7,658 nucleotides of DNA from contig JAAUPU010000116.1 of NCBI GenBank assembly GCA_012032975.1, positions 1 through 7,658 of the forward strand. The letters run 5' to 3'. The position numbers were made by a program, and so were the translations under genes. The notes beneath the pieces were generated by a model that saw only the letters and a list, made by a program, of their open reading frames with translations, was not told where the DNA came from and did no database searches. Origin of the DNA: Caldilineaceae bacterium. GTDB lineage: Bacteria > Chloroflexota > Anaerolineae > Caldilineales > Caldilineaceae. Within the stretch, counting starts at the first letter, position 1. Each line of letters starts with the position of its first letter. Below, piece after piece: positions 5,538 to 7,658 of this stretch.

Positions 5538-5882
5538 ATGCTGAAACCACTCTTTATCTGTCTCCGAGCCGAGTACAAGCTGCGCATCCTGACCGAAGCT
5601 GACAGTTGCTCCGAACAGGGTCAGATCGGAGCGCTGCTGCGCCGGGAAGGGATCTACTCCTCGCAACTGGCAGCCTGGCGCCGACAACGGGAACAGGGCA
5701 AACTGGGTCAGAAACGGGGACGCAAGCCGGACCCCCAGGCCGCCGAGATCAAGCGGTTGCGGCAGGAGAACGAGCGACTGCAAACCCGCTTGGGCCGTGC
5801 CGAACACATCATCGACGTGCAAAAAAAGTTAGCGCAACTACTTGGCACGAGTCTCGACGAGATGCCGAACAGCGCCGAGTGA
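5538..5882 (+). pseudogene. IS3-type transposase orfA, 5'-truncated
   Basis: The frame contains AEYKLRILTEAD, GQIGALLRREGIYSSQLAAW (the helix-turn-helix part of IS3-type OrfA), KRGRKPDPQAAEIKRLRQEN and a leucine-zipper-like coiled coil to VQKKLAQLLG, ending at TGA 5880-5882. OrfA binds the transposon ends and dimerises through the coiled coil. Homology starts at about residue 10. The preceding MLKPLFICLR does not resemble the usual basic N-terminus and there is no clear ribosome binding site, so the true start was probably lost. Near the end, CAA AAA AAG (5820-5828) contains a zero-frame A-AAA-AAG heptamer of the kind used for -1 frameshifting into orfB. The fragment is probably not functional. 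Confidence 0.75.
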
Positions 5883-5980
5883 TGATGAGCGCTTGTGCTG
5901 AACTGGCTGCGGTCACGGGTGTAGCGGACGCCTGTCGCATCTTGGCAATGCCGAGAAGCAGCCTCTATCGCCTAGGCAAC
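5560..5980 (+). mobile_element. Relic of an IS3-type insertion sequence
   Basis: An orfA lacking its normal N-terminus and an orfB cut after about 30 residues remain, in the standard orfA-orfB order. Neither terminal inverted repeat nor a target-site duplication is recognisable. The edges are set by where transposase homology fades, so they are approximate. The relic separates the AT-rich hydrolase from the GC-rich FGE-like gene and lies opposite to both. Confidence 0.7.
5882..5980 (+). pseudogene. IS3-type transposase orfB, 3'-truncated stub
   Basis: ATG at 5882 overlaps the orfA stop (TGATG) in the -1 frame. The start, MMSACAELAAVTGVADACRI followed by LAMPRSSLYR, resembles the N-terminal helix-turn-helix region of IS3-family OrfB. 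Homology ends around 5975, and the DDE catalytic core is missing. The frame stays open to 6337 only because it runs antisense through the FGE-like gene. Confidence 0.65.
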
Positions 5981-6004
5981 CCCGTGACCAAGTCGCCGGA
6001 AACT

Positions 6005-6022
6005 GGTTGTATTCAGACAACC
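6005..6022 (-). terminator. Possible weak terminator after the FGE-like gene
   Basis: GGTTGT (6005-6010) pairs with ACAACC (6017-6022) around a 6-nt loop, 7 nt beyond the stop of the minus-strand FGE-like gene. Only a short TTT follows on that strand, so its strength is doubtful. Confidence 0.3.
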
Positions 6023-6029
6023 CCGCCCG

Positions 6030-7658
6030 TCACTCTGGCGCCTCCTCCCGCAGGACGCGGAAGCCGATGGTGTCGCTCTGTTCCGTCATGGCGGCCCCTT
6101 CGCGATAGTGGGCGCCGACATGGTACAGAACGGTGTCGTAGGCGCCCCCGCGCAGGATGCGCCGCTCGCCGTCCGCCGGGCCGGTCGGGTTCTCGCGGGG
6201 AGACGTCGCATAGTACTCTTCGGCGTACCAATCTGCCACCCATTCCCAGACATTGCCGGCTATGTCGAGCGTACCATAGGGGCCGGCGCCAGCGGGGTAG
6301 CTGCCCACCGGCTGCGTGTCGCCAACGTCATCGTTGAAGTTTAGGCGCTGCGCCGTGGGGGTCGTGTTGCCCCATGGGTAGCGCCGGCCATCGATCCCGC
6401 GCGCCGCCTTTTCCCATTCCGCTTCGGTGGGCAGGCGCCCGCCGGCCCATTGTGCATAGGTGCTGGCCTGCTCCCAGGTCACATGGGTCACCGGATGGAG
6501 ATCATAGGCCGCCCAGAATTCATCGCTGCCCCAATCGGGGTGGAAGGGAGGCGAACAGACGTCGGCAATCACGCATTTTTCATATTGCTCGTTGGTCACT
6601 TCGGTCTGCATGATCCAGAACGCATCAAGTTCGACTTCGTGACGCGGCTTCTCGTCGAACCCCCCCTCATCGAGGCCCATGTCGAACGGTCCCGCCGGCA
6701 CGTAGACATAGCGCGCGCCGTCCACGGTATTGGTCAACACCGCACCTACCTTGTCATCGACCGGCGCAGGCGCTCCCATCTGTGCCGAGTTGTGCAGCCG
6801 AATGTAGTTCTCCGTCCGGTCAATGTCAACTTGGCCCTCATCGGGATCGCGTACCTCTAGAAATGTGCCATAATCCGCCAGCGCCTTGTCCACCTGGTCG
6901 AGACTTGCGTAGAAGTCTGCCCGGTACAGGTAATACTTGCTGACACCGGGCGCCCGATCGATGGCCGCGGTGAAATCGCGCTCGGCCGCTGCATCGTCGC
7001 CCCGCGCTTGATGGAACTGCGCCCGCCGGACATAGTCGTCGCTACCGGCGCCGGCCATAATGATCGCGTCCATGTCAGCGATCGCGCTTGCGTAGTCGCC
7101 TTTCTTGGCGTGGACAAGCGACCGATAGGAATAGGTGTCGCGCTTGAGATCTGGTGAAGCACCTTCCAGCGCACGGGTCAGGTGTTCGATGGCCTGCTGA
7201 TTGTTCTCAAAGCCCTCGAAGTAGAGCACACCCAATGCATAGTTCACCGCAGGATCACCAGAAGCGATCGCGTAGGCTTGCGACAGGGCGCGCAGCGCCT
7301 CGGCATCCTTCTCATCTTGCCGTAGCGCCCGCGCCAGCCCGACCAGCGCCTCGACATTCGCCGGGTTGGTCGCCAGCAACTGTTCGTAGATGCGTTTGCC
7401 GGTTGCTGTGTCTGCGATGTCCAGGGCGCCGCTCGCTTCGGCCAGCAAGATGGTGCGGCTGACCGCTTCGCTGGCGGAGAGGATCGGCGTGGCCGGCTGT
7501 GCCTGGGAAACTGCGAGCGCAGCGGATTGGGCCCCGCTGCTCGCGGCTGGCTGCTGGGCAGACGTGACGGCCGGTGCGTTCGTCGCCCCGTCTTGATTCC
7601 ACCGCCAGAGTGCCAGGCCGCCGGCAATGACCAGCGCGCCGACGAGGAAGACGAGCGT
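6030..7658 (-). CDS. Membrane protein with TPR repeats and an FGE-like (SUMF1/PvdO) domain, N-terminus outside the window
   Basis: The frame is open from the right edge to TGA at 6030-6032, giving 542 residues; a TTG at 7448 is internal. In order: a transmembrane helix at about 2-20 (LVFLVGALVIAGGLALW), an Ala/Gln/Pro-rich linker to about 62, several TPR-like repeats at about 70-290, and a formylglycine-generating-enzyme-like domain at about 313-540. The last shows PAGPFDMG, TEVTNEQYEKC, GGRLPTEAEWEKAAR, GNVWEWVADWY, RGGAY and GFRVLRE. The catalytic cysteine pair of true FGE, expected after RGG, is absent, so it is probably not a sulfatase activator; such domains also serve as ligand-binding or signalling modules. 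In comparable proteins a Ser/Thr kinase precedes the helix, but here that part is unseen. A short gap holding a possible hairpin separates it from the IS relic. Confidence 0.85.
   Translation of the reverse strand, partial: TLVFLVGALVIAGGLALWRWNQDGATNAPAVTSAQQPAASSGAQSAALAVSQAQPATPILSASEAVSRTILLAEASGALDIADTATGKRIYEQLLATNPANVEALVGLARALRQDEKDAEALRALSQAYAIASGDPAVNYALGVLYFEGFENNQQAIEHLTRALEGASPDLKRDTYSYRSLVHAKKGDYASAIADMDAIIMAGAGSDDYVRRAQFHQARGDDAAAERDFTAAIDRAPGVSKYYLYRADFYASLDQVDKALADYGTFLEVRDPDEGQVDIDRTENYIRLHNSAQMGAPAPVDDKVGAVLTNTVDGARYVYVPAGPFDMGLDEGGFDEKPRHEVELDAFWIMQTEVTNEQYEKCVIADVCSPPFHPDWGSDEFWAAYDLHPVTHVTWEQASTYAQWAGGRLPTEAEWEKAARGIDGRRYPWGNTTPTAQRLNFNDDVGDTQPVGSYPAGAGPYGTLDIAGNVWEWVADWYAEEYYATSPRENPTGPADGERRILRGGAYDTVLYHVGAHYREGAAMTEQSDTIGFRVLREEAPE

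Noticed and set aside
5523..5822. 99-codon minus-strand open frame over the IS relic
   Set aside because: It is antisense to transposase orfA, with no motifs of its own.
5983..6337. Continuation of the orfB frame into the FGE-like gene
   Set aside because: Transposase similarity stops around 5975. Beyond 6030 the frame is antisense to a well-supported gene.

Overview
The window reads as a GC-rich bacterial chromosome with a patch of accessory DNA in the middle. The lineage is an inference from gene types: a YqeC-MocA fusion, a large membrane protein joining TPRs to a sulfatase-modifying-factor (FGE-like) domain, two-domain GNATs and a DUF4258 relic are a mix I associate with Chloroflexota (Anaerolineae/Caldilineae-like). 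No marker gene proves it.

Layout. On the + strand, positions 1-93 are the last codons of a Cys/Met-metabolism PLP enzyme, coupled through a TTGA overlap to a 478-aa YqeC-MocA fusion (90-1526) probably involved in molybdenum/selenium cofactor maturation. Its 3' end runs 63 bp into a convergent minus-strand gene. From there to the right edge all genes are on the minus strand, except an insertion-sequence relic on +. In the minus-strand direction of transcription (right to left) the order is: a TM-TPR-FGE-like protein running off the right edge (7658-6030); an IS3-type transposase relic on + (about 5560-5980); an AT-rich membrane-anchored alpha/beta hydrolase (5503-4484); a long imperfect inverted repeat with attC-like architecture (4331-4464); a PhnB-type VOC protein (4288-3905); a second, weaker inverted repeat (3801-3866); an intrinsic terminator (3771-3800); an extended -10 promoter and a frameshifted DUF4258 relic (3719-3584); a two-domain GNAT broken by one frameshift (3416-2440); and its intact tandem paralog (2420-1464).

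How the parts fit. The left genes are housekeeping-like cofactor or sulfur metabolism. The middle looks like a recombination landing zone: cargo-type genes (hydrolase, VOC, two GNATs, a DUF4258 relic), a sharp base-composition change at about 4465, a decayed transposase, and inverted repeats 3' of same-strand genes. The most interesting signal is the 4331-4464 repeat. It has paired ends carrying GCCGAAC/GTTCGGC, an unpaired spacer, two single extrahelical bases and a long variable loop, as in a folded integron attC site. No integrase is visible, the R box departs from consensus, and the extrahelical bases sit on the unexpected arm, so this remains a hypothesis.

Limits: family assignments come from motif recognition only. 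No database search or folding calculation was run; all pairings were done by hand.
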